Source of the DNA: Lentinus brumalis
Taxonomy: Eukaryota; Basidiomycota; Agaricomycetes; Polyporales; Polyporaceae
Length of the DNA stretch: 64,000 nucleotides
Assembly (NCBI GenBank): GCA_001792895.1
Contig: MARA01000001.1
Coordinates: 2,356,001-2,420,000, forward strand
Direction of reading: 5' to 3'
The position numbers were made by a program, and so were the translations under genes. Below are positions 46,529 through 59,520 of this stretch, piece after piece; position 1 is the stretch's first letter; every line of letters starts with the position of its first letter. A model generated the notes under the pieces. It saw only the letters and a program-made list of their open reading frames with translations, had not been told where the DNA came from and did not search any database.

Positions 46529-48565
46529 ATGCATCGACCAGGTAATCGCCCGAGCTCACGAGAGGCAGGCGGTATGTTCACATCGCGTGCAGGTCAACCC
46601 CCTCAGCGTCCCCCAAGCCTCGGGCCTAACCCCGCACTCGGAGGCCCATTTCGCGCGCCATATCCAGGATACGGGATGCCCCAGCGGAACGTGATGCCAG
46701 GGTATCCAGCTCTGCCAAACCAAAGGACAGTCGTACCCCAGCCATCTCCGAACTTCCTCCAGCAGCAACAGCAACAGCAGCAGCGCGGACAAAGCAGTTC
46801 CCCTACAACGCCGGCACTCTTCAGCAGCAGCAGGCACAGTCGCAGACGCAGCTCTCGTCGCAGAATGTGCTCTCACACACCCCGCACCAGCAGCCAGCCC
46901 AGGGCTCCGGCGCCAGTTCGACGCTCCCTCCGCACCTCTCGCAGAATGCCACGCCAAGCAGCCTTGCGCCCTCCGTGTCTTCCCAGAGTGAACTTGGCCT
47001 CGATCCGAACGACTTCCCAGCTCTCGGAGCGCCGCCAGCAAGTAGTACGCCCGCGACATCGAACGCGAACGCGGCGAGCTATGCAACACAGGCAGGGACA
47101 GGAGCTGGTGGTAGTGGTGGGCAGGCGGGGAATGGGTTGAGTGGGAGCCAGCCGAGAGAGTTGACGGCGGAGGACTTCCCTGCATTAGGTGGGCAGAACT
47201 CCCAGGCGAACCAGCAGGGCTCGCAAGCCACGCAGCAAACATCCGCCGACAGCCACCCTCCTGGGCTGAACGGTTTCCAGCAAGACCCGCAACATCGACA
47301 GAGCTTGCTTGGCTCGTTAACGGCGGGCGCGCAGCAACAGCCGGGATTGTTGAACTTGGGGCAGCAGGCGAGGAATGTGCATCCGGGTTTCCAGTCTGAT
47401 GCGGACAAGCAACGGGTGCGTTCATACTGTCCATGTCCTTCCGGGTTTCCGGCCCTCATCCGCTGCAGAATTATACGATCAAGAACAACCATGCCAGCGC
47501 CGCCGCCGCATGGAATTCGTCGAACGTCATTCCCAACGCACAACCGACAAGCGCATTCCCCAATGGCCAGCAAAACCACACTCAGGCACAGACACCCTCG
47601 CAGCAGCAGCCGCAACAACCACAAACGCAGCAGCACTTAAACGCCCCGCCAGGCGTGCCACAACCTGCTTCTTTTCCCCAACAACCCACACCTGCACAGC
47701 AGACCCCGTACGTCGCGAACGGCACCGTCGCGGGGGACACGCAACACCATCCATCCCAGGGTCCCGCACACGCCACCAGCGCGGTACCACAAACACCCGC
47801 TCAGCAAGTACTGATGTCGCCTGCAGACCGGTGGGGCCTCCTTGGGTTGCTCGCGCTGATCAAGAGCGCAGACCCAGACCAGAGTCTATTGGCAATAGGC
47901 ACGGACTTGGGGACAATGGGTTGGACATGCAAAATCCTGGGTGAGCGCCCTCGTGTGTTTCCGTCTCTTTCGCTACCGCTCATAGTGCTTGACTGCGTCA
48001 GAAGCCTGTACTCTACGTTCATCACGCCATGGGCAGACTCGTCTGCCGCACACACGGTCGAGCCGGACTTCCACCTACCTGCATGCTACAACGTACAACC
48101 CCCACCGCCTGGACCGAACAAGGCTGCCGCTTTCAGCGACGAGACCCTTTTCTTCATGTTCTACTCATCCCCGCGGGACGCGCTACAGGAAATTGCCGCA
48201 CAAGAACTGTACGTTACCCTGCCCTTGTTCATGGCTGCCCATACTCACAGCTTCCCAGCTTCAACCGTAATTGGCGGTATCACAAAGAGCTGCGTCTGTG
48301 GATCACGAAGGAGAGCGGCACGCAACCGTCAGCGAAAGTGCCTGGTGGCGAGCAGGGGCGGTACTCGTACTGGGACCCGGAGATGTGGGAGAAGGCGCAG
48401 AAGGAAATGACGGTGCTCTACTCGGATCTTGAGGAGAAGAGCCATCCCGTATTCGCGCAGAGTCAAACACTGCAGCTCAACGCAGGGAACGCCGCGGCGC
48501 CTCACCCGACCGCGCAGCCTCGAGGCGGGCAGGCGTTCCAGGGCATCAGCATGAACGCGATGTGA
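46529..48565 (+). CDS. NOT2: CCR4-NOT complex subunit Not2
   Basis: Predicted 624 residues. Not2 links Not1 and Not3/5 in the CCR4-NOT deadenylase and transcription-control complex. A Pro/Gln-rich N-terminus carries a Gln run (codons near 46761-46787) and two NDFPALG/EDFPALGG motifs (near 47007 and 47170). The C-terminal NOT2/3/5 domain is clear: FSDETLFFMFYSSPRDALQE, NRNWRYHKELRLWI, YSYWDPEMWEKAQKE. Exons: 46529-47415, 47469-47940, 48002-48208, 48259-48565. One base appears to be missing near 46795 (T/C run) and one near 47920 (TT run before the GGACATG). With both, the sum is 1875 nt, divisible by three, and the family motif DLGTMGLDMQNPG is restored. Not2 is important for growth, so sequence error is likelier than a dead gene. 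Confidence 0.92.
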
Positions 48566-48987
48566 GCTGCGGGCGCGCTCCCGCTGCTGTCGCCTTCATT
48601 TTCTGTTTTTGAACTGGACAGAAATACTCGTTTAATCTGCCACTGTACGACGTCCCCGTACACCATTGATCCGTTTGTGTTTGTGTTGTTGCGTTCCTGC
48701 GACCATCCTTCCGTTATCGTGTCGGTGCTCTCTTCTGACCCTCTATCATCGAGCTAGCACACGCTTGTATCTGTAAGCCACACTCTGTTTGAATCATACC
48801 ATCCGACCTATCCTGTTTTGTCGCTTCCAATGACTTCGCGTAATGAGTAGCAACTTCAAGGGCGACGCAAATTGTAACCACCGGCGCTAAATGCCTGCAA
48901 AAACGGTCTCCCTCCGAGCTCTCGAGTCTCTACCCGCGACATCGACTACAACTCTCCTTCGCTGCTCTTAGTAGCATATACGGCAAT
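48566..48987. other. NOT2 to F-box gene spacer
   Basis: 422 bp holding the NOT2 3' UTR and the promoter and 5' UTR of the next plus-strand gene. Nothing else seen. Confidence 0.6.
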
Positions 48988-50692
48988 ATGTCCGCTCGCG
49001 GGAACATACCTCCTGACGACGTACTACGGATCATATTCGAGGAGCTGGAAGTTCCCGCGTCAGCGTCGGGCACCTACCACGAGCTGCTTGGCTGGGACAC
49101 AGACACAGTGCTACAAAATCGGCGCACACTGGGTAGAGCCGCTCGCGTCTGCAAAGCATTCTATGGGCACGCTGTACGTGTGCTTTGGCGTCATCTTGAT
49201 GACCTGGTCCCGCTGCTGCGTCTGCTATCCACGTTCGCCGAGGTTGGCACCGGAGGTCATCCCGTACGCTCAGGCACGTATGTGAGTACTTACCATGTTA
49301 GATGTGCTCTACCAGGATGCAAAATTCATCCACTCTATCCACAGATGGTGTGTGACGACATCTCGAGGACGGAGTTTGACCGTCTGTCTGGCCTCCTATG
49401 CCTCTCATGTCACCACGGTGGGGACGAGAAGACGCATGACTTCGCCGAAGCGCAATATATTGGCTGCGACCTGGGTGCACATCGGACGCCGAGCCCAAGG
49501 AAGGCCGCTGCTCCCAAATCTGCGCGAGCTGAACTGGAGGTGGACATCCACTCACTGCTGCGGATTGCTGTACATCATCTCGCCTTCACTCACCCAACTG
49601 ACGGTCATGGTTGATCCGAACGATGGCAGTCGGTGGGAACAGGAGGCGGCCCTCAAGACCTTGCTCGCTGGAGTGTTCAGGATAGCACCGGGTATCACAA
49701 GACTCGGAGTCGAGGCCCGTTCTTCGACAACACTGATCCCCGCGACAATCATCGCCAGGCTCCGTAATGTACGGACTCGGAGGTTGGCCATTGGCACACA
49801 AATGGTGGTCGATACGGACGCATTACGCCCCCTTGCCACCCTCGAAGGACTGAGGCACCTGGTGCTCGATTTAGTACAAGACGTCGTTCCATCGTTTGTC
49901 GGATTCAATGATCTCGAATCCCTGACTTTGGTGCAACACCCCACAGACGACCTTTTCTTCAGGGTTCTTGCGTCACCGCGCCTCGTCAAACTCGACATTG
50001 GGGTCTTTGTCATCAGATCCACTTCCTCTGTCGGTCGTACTTGCGAGGTGTGGGCACACGCCTTTCCGTCGCTGCGAACTATAAGCTGCACCTTCTGTTG
50101 CATGAATATCCCCACGCATAGCGAACCATTGGCACGCCATATCAATCCCCTCTTCGCCCTTCCTACCATCTCCTCCCTTTGCCTACACCTAGGGAATGGG
50201 CAGTGCACTATCAGCAATGCCGACATCCACGACATTGCCATGGCGTGGCCGGGCCTAGTGACGCTCGAACTCAGCAACGCATCCTCGCGCGCCGCAGATT
50301 CGGAGGGGCTCGAGGTGGCGTCTCTTCTCGACCTCGCGCTGCGTTGCCCGAACCTAAAGAAGCTCCGCCTTCCACTGCTCGAGATCTCATGGAGGGACCT
50401 GGCGAATAGCGACGGCTACCCGCTGCTAGATCACGGTCTCCAGGACCTCGAGCTCCCCAACTGCAAGGTCGAGTTTGATCAGTACTCGCTCGGGGCCTTG
50501 CTCCTTGACCGTCTCTTTCCACACCTCAAGCTCCCACTGCGGCAAAGCCCCCTCACGGTGGAACCGACGTCCGGCTGGGAACGGCTCGAATACAACATCT
50601 GGCTGTGTCATCGAGCTCGACGTCAGCAGGAGCAGCGTGGGCGGTCTCGTGGAGCTGAAGCGTCGGCCGCTGTCCTGGCACAGGTGGCATGA
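48988..50692 (+). CDS. F-box protein with leucine-rich C-terminal part
   Basis: Predicted 546 residues. An F-box-like segment occupies about residues 8-75 (PPDDVLRIIFEELE, then RTLGRAARVCKAFYGHAVRVLW). It should bind Skp1 in an SCF ubiquitin ligase, with the irregular leucine-rich part (LRHLVLDLVQDVV, LVTLELSN, NLKKLRLPLLE) choosing the target. This layout is common in large agaricomycete F-box families. Exons: 48988-49281 and 49345-50692, separated by a 63-nt intron. The frame changes once near 49404; an extra C there would explain it, and removing it gives a sum of 1641 nt, divisible by three. Target unknown. Confidence 0.8.
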
Positions 50693-51820
50693 AACCGCAC
50701 TGGATCACAAATACCTGGTAAGCTGTCGCGCTGCACCCTGCATTGACCTTGTACTGACTTGACGAACAGCTGCGTACAAATATAGTATGTAGCACCACAC
50801 CCTGGGTATCGCACGTTCTGTCCGGGGCCCTTCACGAGTGCGTACCGTCGATCTATGTCCCAGCTGAGGCAGTGAGCAGGCAGCACGCCATGTATTCACA
50901 TCGTATAAGCTGAGCTCTACGGTCCCTTTTCTGCACTTGCCAATCCTTGTGTGGTGAATTCGTGGTCGGATGTTTACTGAATACCACTTGTTCGACATCC
51001 AGTCGATGTCTAACGTCTCCGCAATAGCGCAGCGTATGAGGGAAGACATAACGTCTAGACAAATCAGGATTGCAGCCTGCGTTGCACCTATGCGTTGTTC
51101 CATCATAGGGACGATCGGGCCATCGGCTATAGTTTGACTTTCCGTCCAGTGTCCACTGTTTATCTTGCATTCATCTCTGAAGAGTACTTACAAGTATCGG
51201 GGATTTGTCCTTCGCCACCTCCGATACTTAGTTCACCTGCAATTAACGGAAGCGATAAGGTCACTGAAGGGTTTTGTGCGAATAAGGATACTTGAATGGG
51301 AAATCTATTGACAGTGTCTCAGTTTTAGGAAGGAGGAGGAGCGCGAGGAGCACTGAAGATGCGATCGGGATGCCAATAGCTTTCGATCCTAACAAACGCA
51401 AGCAAAGCGAGCGCCCTCCATGGTCCGCTTAAGTACTACTACTAGGTACTTAGTCTTGCCGTCTAGTACAGACTGCATCTGCGCGGTGCTGAGGCAAGTA
51501 CAACATGCGCCGCTCATTCATCTTACAGTATATTGTCTTGATTCTATGGCACCTGGCAATTGATCGCGGTTTCTTGCTGCAACAGGCAACAGCTCGGGAG
51601 TCGTGACACGTTGAAACAAGCAGCTCGTGAGTGCTATCAGTTTACTTTCACATGGAACCGTGTTGATTTGTCCAGTGACCAGGCGAACAAGCTCAAGGTT
51701 TGACATGCGGTTGAAGTGCTGAGGAATGCTTATAGCCTCATGCCTCAAGAGCGCGGAAACCCTAGGACCCGAAGTCATCACACTGTCCCGTTGCCATTGC
51801 CCGTCGTTCCTCCCAGTACG
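50693..51820. other. Gene-free interval
   Basis: 1.1 kb of lower-GC DNA with only short frames. No RNA gene or repeat recognised. Confidence 0.5.
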
Positions 51821-54800
51821 ATGGAGTTAATCAGGATTGAGGTGGGCCATGCTCCTTTGAGATTGCGAGGTCGTTCCCTGATGACACCCTACAGACTACT
51901 GGCGCACGTATCGACGAAGTCACTTCCCTCCTTCTTAGCGACCCCGATAGTCCTCCTCCGCGTTCATGGACACTGTCTGCAATCACTGCTCCGCTTCAGG
52001 TCATTCAGTGGGCCGCTGCTACCTGGAGGGTCGTCATAGGGAGCAGGACCGATACTCCTCGCCAGCCTTCCAGGGAGCGGGTCAGAGCGCACGTAGCCCT
52101 TGTTCACCAATGCGCGGTCGAATTCAACTCCCAGCCTGTATCTACGGGGGAACCTGTGCTCGTCCAGACTGGCATCCTGATAAATTCACTCTTCGACCGA
52201 TACTTTTTCCCCAAGTTTCGAGGAGCCCCTTCTGCCGACCCCGAGCCAGTCTTCGATCTCTTACTGCAGGTGGTCGATTCAGAACGGAGGCAAGGTCTTC
52301 CTCCTGTATTGAGGACGGGAAACGGACTGGCCGTGATTATCTTGCTCTGTATGCCCTCGTCGCCTGCAGTGGAGGACACATCGCCCTACACACTATTCGC
52401 ACTCCGCTTTCTGGCGAATCTCAAGAACATCTGGGATGCCAAGAAAGAACAGCGCCTAGCTGCAGAATCCGTCTCTCCTATGCCTTGGTCCGCCGCTTCG
52501 CGGAGTCTCGAGGATCAGCGTTTCGTACTAGTCCAGTGTACGTGGACTCTCACCTTTAAAACCGGTTCTGCATTGCCTGACGCATAGTTTCGTCCAGTCG
52601 CACGCATGGACCCGACCATCGCATATGCAATGGCATGTCGGGAGTCCGGAATACCTCAGTCGTCAGCCGACTTCCTCCATATACCACCTATGCGTTGGTT
52701 AGGTGCGACTCACGATGACCACCCGAACTTCGTTTCCGTGCACGTATATGCGTTGGCGCGATACCAGATGGGACATTCCTTGCTCGATCATGTGGCGCTC
52801 TGGCAGAGTGCCCTGACCTTCGGGTTGTTGGAGGCAATCACAGGCCTCATTATCCCCGAATGTTCGTTCCTATGGCTTCGCGGCGACAGTAATGTCCTCT
52901 TCACTTCCCATCGAGTTTCCGCTCTCGCGTTCACCGTCGGGGTTCGTCTCTATCTCGAGCCGAACCATACACGACGGAGGTTACTAGCAGATCATGCCCT
53001 AAGCACCATGAAATGGGCATGCAAGGCACTCTCTGAGGAACTAGTCTTCGGGCCTCGAGTCATCGGTCTCTTTTCTGGTCCACAGGGATCACCGACTCCG
53101 AAGTCGACGACTTCGTGTGCTGCATCTATTCCCTCCTTGCCGTCTTTCGGTTGGTGCTCACCTCTGTAATGCAACAGAAATCTCTGGAGATTGGGGAACC
53201 TTTCTTTGAGAGCCGCTACAACTCTCCAGATGATTATCAAGATATCGTCGGGCGGGTGCACCAGTCGTACACGCGCAGGATGCTGGAAATTGGCTGGTGT
53301 CCGTACACTCTCGCGAAGCTCAGGAAGACAGACAGTGAAGTTGCAGTCATCTTGGGAATCTTGGGCATGGAGAAACCCGCCGTGCGACACCATCCGGACG
53401 AGCACGCGGCGTGTACCGAGGAGTTGTGTACGGTCCACAACGTCGATCCCGTCACATATACCACGCAGCATACCACCCCGACGTGTTCCTGCCTCTTCAT
53501 CACCCCTACCTTCTCCGACGTCGATGACTTGCTTTCGCGTGGCGATATCCCAGTGGTGATCTACGACGGCGATCGTCTGTCCGTGCGTCGAGCTGCGGAT
53601 GGACCCTACGTTGCGATCTCCCATGTCTGGGCTGACGGGCTGGGGAGCACGACGGAGAAAGGCCTTCCTACCTGCCAGGTCTCGCGCATCTCATCATTCG
53701 CACGCCAGCTTGTCACATGCGGCGCGTTTTGGATCGACGGCCTGTGCGTTCCAGAGGTGAAGCACTTGCGCAAGGGTGCGATCCGGTTGATGGCCCAGAC
53801 GTACCGGGGTGCCGAGAAGGTCATCGTACTCGACGCGGGCATCCGCTCGCACTGCTCCATGTCGCGCACCCCGGCAGAGAACATTCTCAGGGTGAAGACG
53901 TCGGTGTGGATGCAGCGCATCTGGACGATGCACGAAGCGTTTCTCGCACGCGAGCTGTACTTCGAATTCTCCGACGGCCTCGTTTCGGGCAGCGCAATCC
54001 GGAAAAGCCTCGAGCCTCCTGCACCCCTTCCTGGACACCTGTCGTGGTGGTGGACACTCATGGACGTCATCCTGGACTCCGCCATTCTCGACCCAGCCGC
54101 GGGCGAGCGCGACCGACGCTTCACCGACGTTGCCCGCAGGATCGCCTTCTGCACTACCAGCAAGCCCGAGGACGCGGCCGTCGCTGTAGCAGGAATGCTG
54201 GACATGGACGTCGCAAAAATGCTTGATGAGCCCGACGCCGACGCCCGGATGAGGATCCTCCTACTAGAGATGAGGACCCTCTCGGTGGACATCATGTTTA
54301 GGCGTCCCTTGACCGCCCACGAGGCCGAACGACTGCCCTACCCGGGATTCCGATGGGCTCCCCGCAACGTCACGGTCATCAACTGGTACGCGGGTATGGC
54401 CGGCGGGAGCACTGCGATCTGCTCGCCTGAAGGTCTCACCACGAACGACGTCTATCCTGTGGTGCTGCTGACGGAGAAGTTCTGTCATCGTTCTGAGATG
54501 GGCTACGACGGCGAGGGCCTGCTCTTCGTGTTCGATCTCCTCCAGGGAGGGCGATATATGATCTTGAAGCCCACCCCGACGAGCCTGCGGCCTTACGATA
54601 GCTTTGAAGCGAAAGAGTTCAACGCCCTGGTAGTCAGAGTCCGTGGCTTGGACTCGGGCATGGTCCTCCCAGACGTGCACCAGTCGGTGGGCGTCTTGGC
54701 GGTGCATATTCCCGATCCTGCTACTATCCTGGAGTCCACCAACTCGGACGCAGCGCCGATAGTTTGCGAATACAGGTCCATGACGGAGCTATGGCAGCCA

Positions 54801-54911
54801 CCCGTACTTCAAACGAGCAGTCCGGAGGGTCTTGCGCAGAACCTGCCCTCCTCCTCCTCGTACATCTGCACGTCGGGTCGGATGATCCAAGCCAGGATCA
54901 CGTTGAGATGA
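51821..54911 (+). CDS. Large HET-domain protein
   Basis: Predicted 1010 residues. The HET domain (about residues 573-720) shows PYVAISHVWADGLGS, FWIDGLCVPE, the AQTYRGAEKVIVLDAGIRS block and WMQRIWTMHEA. HET domains act in fungal heterokaryon incompatibility and related cell-death responses; the trigger and partner here are unknown. Just before it lies a Cys/His-rich patch (HHPDEHAACTEELC ... CSC, about residues 504-543) that may bind a metal. About 500 residues of mostly helical sequence precede that. Exons: 51821-52537 and 52598-54911. The frame needs one extra base near 51850 and one near 53085 (G run), giving 3033 nt, divisible by three. The start is the first Met compatible with this and is less sure than the domain. 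Confidence 0.88.
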
Positions 54912-55111
54912 TGCATCTATCACTCGCACCACGAACAGCGAGCTTTGAGACTATACAATTCTGCTTTGGAACCGGGTATTCTACAAGATCATATTTACTT
55001 CGTGTCACGCACATTTATTACCTGCCCTTCATATTGTAATTCGCCCTGTTGCTCTACGTCCTGTCCATGTCGCCGCCGGGATATTTTGTATGGTGGTTCG
55101 AGTATCTCTAT
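54912..55111. other. Convergent 3' ends
   Basis: 200 bp between the stop codons of the HET gene (+) and GDH2 (-). Nothing else seen. Confidence 0.6.
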
Positions 55112-58100
55112 CTACGCGGCGAGATCGCGCGCGAAGTGGAAGAAGTCTACGGACGATGCGTTGACACCGTACTTGTAGATCTGCAGAAACAATTCAGGAC
55201 GTCAGCGTATGCCTCATGTCAAGGACAATGTACTCACGAAATGTGACGCGACCCAGCTCGAGAAGAGCGCACGCTGGTACGTGACCGGCAGCCTCTGCAG
55301 GAGCGTGTCCAACCCGACCTGCTCGACCAGCGTCTTCGGAATCGCCCGCCCCATAACGCCCCGCCTGCTCGGCTCGTCGTCGAACAGGTCCGAGTTCTCG
55401 AGCTCCTCCTGCAGGTCGTTCAGCTTGCTCGAGAGCTCGTCCGAGATGATCGTGCGCGGCTTCGCGCCCTGCAGCCGCGCGTGCTCGCGCCAGATGCACC
55501 CGAACTCGTTCGCCGCGTTCTCCATGATGATGCGCTGGATGTCGCGCACGTAGTTCTGGTAGAACTCGGAGGGCTTGCCGTCCTTGAAGATCATGAGGTC
55601 GACGTATTCCTGCGACGAAAGGCCGAGGCCGGCGAGCACCTCGAGCGAGGAGCTGGTGACACCGCCCTTGTTCGCGCTCGAGTCCTTGAAGAGGATGACC
55701 TTGCGCTTCTCGAGGAAGAGACGCGCTTGCTGGGTGAGGAAGAGGTTGGCGCCCTCAACGATGTATTTGAAGTGCGGCTTGCCGTCAGCGTCGACCAGAG
55801 CGTTGACGTTAGAGATGTTGACGGCCTCCGGGCTAAGCAATCGCCGTCAGTATGCCAATGCGCCTGAACAGAGTGAACAGTATACTCACCGACCACCGCA
55901 CGGGACAAAGAGATCCGCCTTGAAGCGCAGGTGAGCGCCATTCCGGAAGTCAGTCCCGTCAAGGACGACCTCTCCCGAGGGCAGCTTGACGTCCTGCTCC
56001 TCGACCTTGACGAGGTAGCCATCCTTGCTGAGCTTCGACTTGTCGAAGAACCCGACAGGCTTGCGCAGCTTCGCAAGACGGATGAGCTCTTCGCGGTTGA
56101 GACCGTGCGGGTCGTGGAGGACACCACTTCCGTCGATGATGGCGATCGTCTTGTCAGAGCTCAGGAGGATCTCGTCTGAAGATCCCATCAGCGACATGCC
56201 GGCCATGGAAGGAACACATATACGTACTCGAACCAAGATCACCGTCTATTGGACACATACGTGTGAGTTATCGCGACGAAGATGTGGCAGAAAACTAGGC
56301 ACGTACCAGGACCACCAGTCTGCACCTTGGTGATGTCCTTCTCCCGCAGACCGAGCTGCTTGTAGATGCCCAGGACATACTGACGCACCGAGAGCGACGT
56401 CATGCCGTAGACATCGTGCGGGACACCGCCGAGCAGCTCTGCGCTCTTGCCGGTCGTGAACGACTTCCACCATGCGTCGGCACCGCGGGCGCGAGCGTGC
56501 ACTGGACGAGGTCTCAGCTTATTGCGCGAACAGAAGATGAAGCATGAACTTACTGGCTGCCCAGTCCATCAAGTCAGCGGTCCCCTCATCGGGGCCGAAG
56601 AAGAGCAGTTCGGGCTTGCCGTACAGGTCGACGAGCTTCTCCTTGATGCCAGGGGTCTGACCGGGGATGAGCAGGTCGATGATCGCATCGACGTACTTCT
56701 CGAAGCACAGTCGCGGGTTTGCACCGAGTCTGGCAAGGCGCGTCAGCACGGAGCACTAACATAAAGGGGAAGAGACATTACGAAGGCAGGATGGTACCCT
56801 TGGCGCCTCCTTCGGGGATATCCTTGTTCTTGAGGGACTGCGTGGACGCAAGGCCATAATTTTCGTCGAACAACATGCGCTGGTTGATCGAGTAGTTCCT
56901 ACAAGGTTTGCGTTCATCAGTCTGGACGTACAGCATAGGGTGTGATTATACATACTCCCTGTTCCTTGACATGACGATACGGATACCACCGCGAGCGACA
57001 TCCTTGAACCGAATGTGGAAACCACGGAACTCGCCACCTGCCAGTCGTCCCTCCGTTAGCAGCTGAAAACGTGGGCATCGGTCGTCCACATACCGATCAC
57101 GAAGAACAGGCCGAAGGGCTTCTTGGGGTACTCGACTTCAGGGAGGAAGTCCGGCGCGAGGCGGAACGACAGCGCAACCTTCGTCGGCTGGTAGAAGTTC
57201 GTCTTCAGGACGTTCCTGTGGATGCGTCAGCACTTCCATCATGTGTGCGCAAGGGAACATAACACGGACTTGTTGAAAATCAGGAAGCTCTCGAGCACCT
57301 GGAGCTCGTGCTTATTCGTGGTTGTCCGCCTGATCTTGTCGTACAGCTCCGCGTCAGACAGCGGCATCTGCGTGCGAAGACGCTGGTACGAGAGCGTTGG
57401 CCTGAGCGTATGAGAAGCAATGAGTGAGTCGTCCCCCGAAGTCAGATAAACGGTGTCCGTACATGAGCTGCGCAGCTTCATCCGTCTCGGGTAGTGCGAC
57501 ATTGCGAAGTTGACGTACAGCAAGTTGATCTGGGAAATTACATTAGTTGTAGGTTTGTGGGTCTAGGGAAGGCGGAGACGACTCACCAAATCCGCGTGAG
57601 CATGGATGACCTGCGCGATGCTCTCGCGCGTGAAGGTCTCCTCCCTGAACCGGCGCTTGATATCGTCCAAGACACTCGCGTGCGTTGGGTTCGATTCGTC
57701 AAGGATGTTCTTCAGCGCGAGGTATGCCTGACCAAGTCGGTTACAGAAGTGCTGAGCGAATATCCAGCCGCAATCTGCGCATCGGTCGTCAGTGAGTAAC
57801 ATAGACAGCCGATAGCAACAAAGAACATACAGGCGTAGGTCGCTTCCTGCACGGCATGGTCGCCGCTCGGGCCTGCTCCTGCGTAGAAGAAAGGGTTCTC
57901 CGGCAGACAGTAGAGGAGCGAGGCCTCCTTCATGACTTGGAATATCGAGTGCTCGATTGGGGGCGCATTGGCTCCGGGCAGCGGGTTCAGGTAGAGCGAG
58001 ATGATAGTGATGCCGTTCGAGAATTGCTCTGTTCCGGGGGATCAGTACGCACCAATTAGAGAGGAACGTGGTCCCAAGACTTACCGACATACTTCCTCGC

Positions 58101-59391
58101 AGAGTAGAGCGAGTAGAAGTGATACAGGTTCGAGAGAGCACTGAAGAACTTCTTCGTGCCGCCCTGCTTGTAGCCAATCACAAGTCGGCGCTCGCGCGAA
58201 CCCTCGACCTCGAACACCTCCATGACGGGCCCGAATCGCGTCTCGACATGCCACATGACGCGCTGGTAGATCTCCAACGTGTTTTCACTGGCCTTCTCCA
58301 AGAAGACGGAGTCCGAGACCGTGCGGATGTCGGTCTTACTATTGCCAAACGTGCCAACGAGGCGTCGTTATCAGCATCGTGTATGCGCGCATCCCGTAAG
58401 ATGGAGGGTCGGTACGTACCCATCAGTGCGTGTTGAGGCAGGAGGCTCCGCCGGGAAGTTGCATTTCGTAACGAAGTAGCACCGGAGTTGTTGTGATGCG
58501 GTCGCGGAGATGCTACCCTGGGACCGGTACGTCTCAAGACGGTATGCCTTCTCCGACGTCGAGTTGTCCAGGAAAAGCTCGTCGATGCGCGTCTCGCACG
58601 TCGAACCAGGACCTTCCGTGCTCGTCTTTCCCGGCGAACTCGTATGGATGAAGGTGGCCCCATTCCCGTTCTCATCAATCTTCTCGAGGTCGATGACGAG
58701 CTTCGAAGGATCGTGCTTGGTGTATGCGAGCACCTTCGCGCCGAAGAGCGCGATGATGTGGTCGGAGATGACCTCCACGGACTCGGCTTGGAAATAGTTG
58801 TCGTCGATGCCGAGATGGGTGTAGAACCAATTCACTTCGTTCGCAACCAGTTCGCGCGGGATGAAACCCTGCAGGATGAGACATAGATTAGCACTTTGCC
58901 CGCAGCGGATAAGAAGCTGTACGTGATGCGCTCTAGAGGTGCTTTTTCAGGGGCTCGGAGGTCATAGACCGTCTAGCTGTGCTCAAACGCATCTCGCGCC
59001 AATGACATCTCGTTAGGTTGCAAGATAAGCCACGCCTTGGCTTCGCTATCCAAGATGGGGCGCATACATGTACGCAATTATGTGATGGGCAGCTTCGTGG
59101 TATCCCGACGTGTCCAACGCGATTGGTAACGCACCGATGGGGATAACGAGCACCACCAAGGACACCATGGCCTCATAGCGATATACACCTTAGAAGACAA
59201 GTACGCACCTTCGCAGCCACATTGGCCTGCACCTTCGCGCGCTGCTCCTCCTTACCCTTGAAAACGGGCGTGGTGTATCCGGGGACGTTCTTGAGGCGAT
59301 GGACGATCTCCGCGTGCTGCCCCGGGACCTGGAGGCGGCCGGACGCGTCGGAATCGGTGTTAAGGGAGTCCCTGCTGTGTGGGGTCGACAT
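55112..59391 (-). CDS. GDH2: NAD-dependent glutamate dehydrogenase
   Basis: Catabolic enzyme that oxidises glutamate to 2-oxoglutarate and ammonium with NAD+. About 1045 residues, usual for the large fungal class. Family stretches include GFIPRELVANEVNWFYTHL, KDVARGGIRIVMSRNRE, EGGAKGTILPS (Lys-containing substrate region), FFGPDEGTADLMDWAA, GDLGSNEI (dinucleotide-fold region), and ADLFVPCGGRPEAVN with YIVEGANLF. Sixteen exons: 59391-59209, 58868-58420, 58338-58085, 58028-57831, 57774-57587, 57529-57463, 57401-57264, 57215-57094, 57037-56956, 56898-56782, 56729-56554, 56501-56307, 56245-56228, 56175-55890, 55832-55238, 55180-55112. The 13th is an 18-nt microexon. The first intron is long (340 nt). 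One base seems missing at the exon 6 donor (near 57463); with it the sum is 3138 nt. Confidence 0.95.
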
Positions 59392-59510
59392 GATCACGTC
59401 GTAGTCGTGTCCGCGGACGTCGTCGGCGATGTGTTTGAGAGAAAGAAAAGAGGAAGAGGGGGCGGCGGGGATGGGGGATAGAAGTCAGAAAGAACGTCGG
59501 CGAAGGCTGC

Positions 59511-59520
59511 ATTTTATATA
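59511..59520 (-). promoter_or_regulatory. TATA box of GDH2
   Basis: TATATAAAAT on the minus strand, about 120 bp upstream of the start codon and followed by a CT-rich leader (about 59420-59480). Confidence 0.7.

Noticed and set aside
46790..47930. Programmed frameshifting or pseudogene status of NOT2
   Set aside because: Both breaks are at short runs and need the same kind of single-base addition seen in unrelated neighbouring genes. Sequence error explains them more simply.
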